The notes under the pieces were generated by a model. That model was not told where the DNA came from. It saw nothing but the letters and a program-made list of their open reading frames with translations, and did no database searches. Positions 62,657 through 64,000 of a DNA stretch of 64,000 bases are shown piece by piece; the first letter of the stretch is position 1; the number at the start of each line of letters is the position of its first letter. The position numbers and the translations under genes are program-made. The stretch is from Patiria pectinifera. Lineage: Eukaryota > Echinodermata > Asteroidea > Valvatida > Asterinidae. The stretch is from the NCBI GenBank assembly GCA_029964075.1, contig CM057149.1:196465-260464 (forward strand), in the 5' to 3' direction.

Positions 62657-63162
62657 TTCAAGGGAATGTGCAATAATTGCTTTTGCTGTAATTTTCCGAA
62701 ATAAATGGATATGGAGGATTAGTATGTTATAAAAAATATTGTTACACTGACTTGTTTCATGTTTTGGGTTCCAAGAAACCAACCATGTTCTTGTAGTCTG
62801 GTTCCCTGACCTGACTTAAGATGAAACAGAGCAATTTATAGACACTGAGAAATTGAATTAGCCTAGCTGGCTTGTATCCCTTCATAGGTGTGTAATCCAT
62901 TGCAAAAAAAAATGTGGAATAATGAAATATGAAAACTTAGAAGCAGTTTTTTTTAAAAAGCCAGTTTTCTCCAACGCTGGTCGGCCGACCAACGTTGGAA
63001 ATCGTTACAAAATTACCACTTTACTTAAAAATGTCAGCACACCAGGAGCCATGATTTTACAGGATGCTTTGGACTGTCATTCACTAACAGTCCAGTAAGG
63101 TAATTCATTATAATTTGATATTTTCTTTTTTGATGTTTGCAAATATTGTATCTTCCCTTTAA
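62657..63162. mobile_element. TTAA-type MITE, copy B (inverse of 45.65-46.19 kb)
   Basis: Read in reverse it parallels copy A along its length: gatgtttgcaaatattgta, actaacagtccagtaa, ccaacgctggtcggccgacc and tagtctggttccctgacc. The right border has TTAA (63159-63162) and the left border a worn TTCA (62657-62660). It lies in the Kazal gene intron just before the Kazal exon. Confidence 0.78.
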
Positions 63163-63395
63163 AAGAAAATATATATAAAAATGGACACACAAGTGTTAAA
63201 AAGTTAAGCCTGTCAGAAGAAACTAGCACCTTTTACACAGGCCCTTATTGATCTGACACTGGTAGTAAATGACCTAGAAAAAATTGAAGAAAAGTAGGGC
63301 CAAATGCATTTTTGTAGATATTGGTGATCAGAGAGAAAAGCTTTGTTGTATTAAAAGAAAAAAATCCTTTTCTGTTTTCTTTTCATTTTTTTCAG

Positions 63396-63560
63396 CTAAA
63401 GATCCGTGCAGTCTCAACTGTCCTAGATTCTATGCCCCTGTCTGTGGGAGTGATGGGCAGACATACTACAGTGCCTGTGTTCTACTGTCTTTCCGATGCA
63501 AAAAGAATGATAAATCACTACGTGTGCAGTATCTAGGGAAATGCAGAATAATCATAAAAG
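63396..63560 (+). CDS. Kazal-type serine protease inhibitor domain exon (gene continues past window)
   Basis: The acceptor is ttttttcag and the donor aaaag|gtacta. Both borders are phase 1, the typical symmetric module of shuffled extracellular domains. The encoded domain has six cysteines spaced C-x3-C-x7-C-x10-C-x6-C-x14-C, with PVCGSDGQTYYSACVL in the middle. The C-x6-C spacing is the agrin/follistatin subtype rather than the pancreatic inhibitor subtype. The residue two after the second Cys, where Kazal inhibitors place P1, is Arg (CPRF), predicting trypsin-like targets if it is inhibitory. The protein could be a small inhibitor, a multi-Kazal protein or a follistatin/agrin-like matrix protein; the next exons are outside the window. 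Confidence 0.85.
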
Positions 63561-64000
63561 GTACTATTTTCATGCATGAAATTAACTTTGCGCATTACTT
63601 GGTACAATTGAGCCAAGAGATGTTATTTGTAAAATGTATACATTTTTATGATCGTGTATTAAATGTAGAGATGAAGTTCATTACCTTTGTTAATTTCAGA
63701 CAAAATCAATCTATCAAAAGTGTTGTTGGCTACTTGTATACTGTCAAACTCAATTTATGAAAGAGCAGCATTTATCTTCATTAAAAGAAATAGAAATGCC
63801 ATCGCAATACATGTGGAACAACACATTCCTAAACCAAGTTAATTTATGTCCTGTACAATGTCTCTTTAAACATTAATACAACAATGGTGCTACAAAGTTT
63901 GGCAATTTTGTCTTTCTTTGTACAATAATTATTTGGTGTGCATGAGGACATAATCACCATGAAATTTGTCATTTGGTAGATCCTCTCTAAACTCAAAACA
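63561..64000. other. Kazal gene intron, continues past window
   Basis: The donor at 63561 opens an AT-rich intron. The open frame that reads on to 63760 is intronic because it crosses a good donor and loses domain similarity. No further exon was seen before the window ends. Confidence 0.5.

Noticed and set aside
63561-63760. Read-through of the Kazal exon to a stop at 63760
   Set aside because: The exon has a good phase 1 donor at 63561, and the following residues lose all Kazal-like character.

Overview
The window is animal nuclear DNA: AT-rich, with long introns, GT/AG splice sites and a dense load of short DNA transposons. It carries the 3' part of a DMTF1-type Myb gene, a gene family I know from vertebrates and invertebrate deuterostomes. 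The very frequent ACATGTA palindromes and poly-G/C runs also fit a marine invertebrate deuterostome (echinoderm, hemichordate or lancelet). I cannot name the species from sequence alone.

Layout. (1) About 1-48.8 kb, + strand: the last twelve coding exons of a DMTF1-like (cyclin D-binding Myb-like transcription factor) gene. All splice phases agree, giving 600 residues plus a stop at 47761-47763. The first exon or exons (N-terminal acidic region and start codon) lie upstream of the window. (2) 13.38-14.08 kb, - strand: a single-exon secreted C-type lectin gene nested antisense in the 10.9-kb DMTF1 intron between exons 5 and 6. It has a QPD/WND sugar-binding signature and a Ser/Thr-rich C-terminal stalk. 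(3) About 49.8-64 kb, + strand: the start of a secreted Kazal-domain protein. It has a signal-peptide exon at 59.8 kb and a phase 1-1 Kazal exon at 63.4 kb, with a possible noncoding first exon near 50 kb; it continues beyond the window.

Everything else is intron or intergenic sequence filled with non-autonomous transposons, many of which can be delimited by terminal inverted repeats (TIRs) and target-site duplications (TSDs). There are hAT-like elements with exact 8-bp TSDs (16.48-18.31, 23.74-24.05 and 49.01-49.30 kb), two CAG...CTG elements with exact 6-bp TSDs (0.39-1.37 and 11.6-13.0 kb), and a Mutator-like long-TIR element with an exact 9-bp TSD (62.13-62.60 kb). Several families are flanked by TTAA (11.0, 31.0, 31.7, 45.7, 53.6, 61.5 and 62.7 kb), and some elements are flanked by TA (42.5, 55.0 kb). 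A 1-kb fold-back element sits inside another MITE (21.6-22.6 kb). Compact hairpins lie at 5.0, 19.6, 27.2, 40.9 and 58.6 kb. An array of about 20-bp palindromic units (25.6-26.5 kb), a decayed non-LTR reverse-transcriptase C-terminus (45.1-45.6 kb) and a tRNA-derived SINE-like segment (18.85 kb) complete the set.

The three genes are not an operon and show no evident functional link. The best candidates for follow-up are the nested fold-back insertion with its empty-site paralogue, the DMTF1 exon whose 84-bp coding repeats carry five CCAAT boxes, the palindromic array, and the 19.6-kb hairpin with hammerhead-like core motifs. No CRISPR, rRNA or bacterial-type feature was seen.
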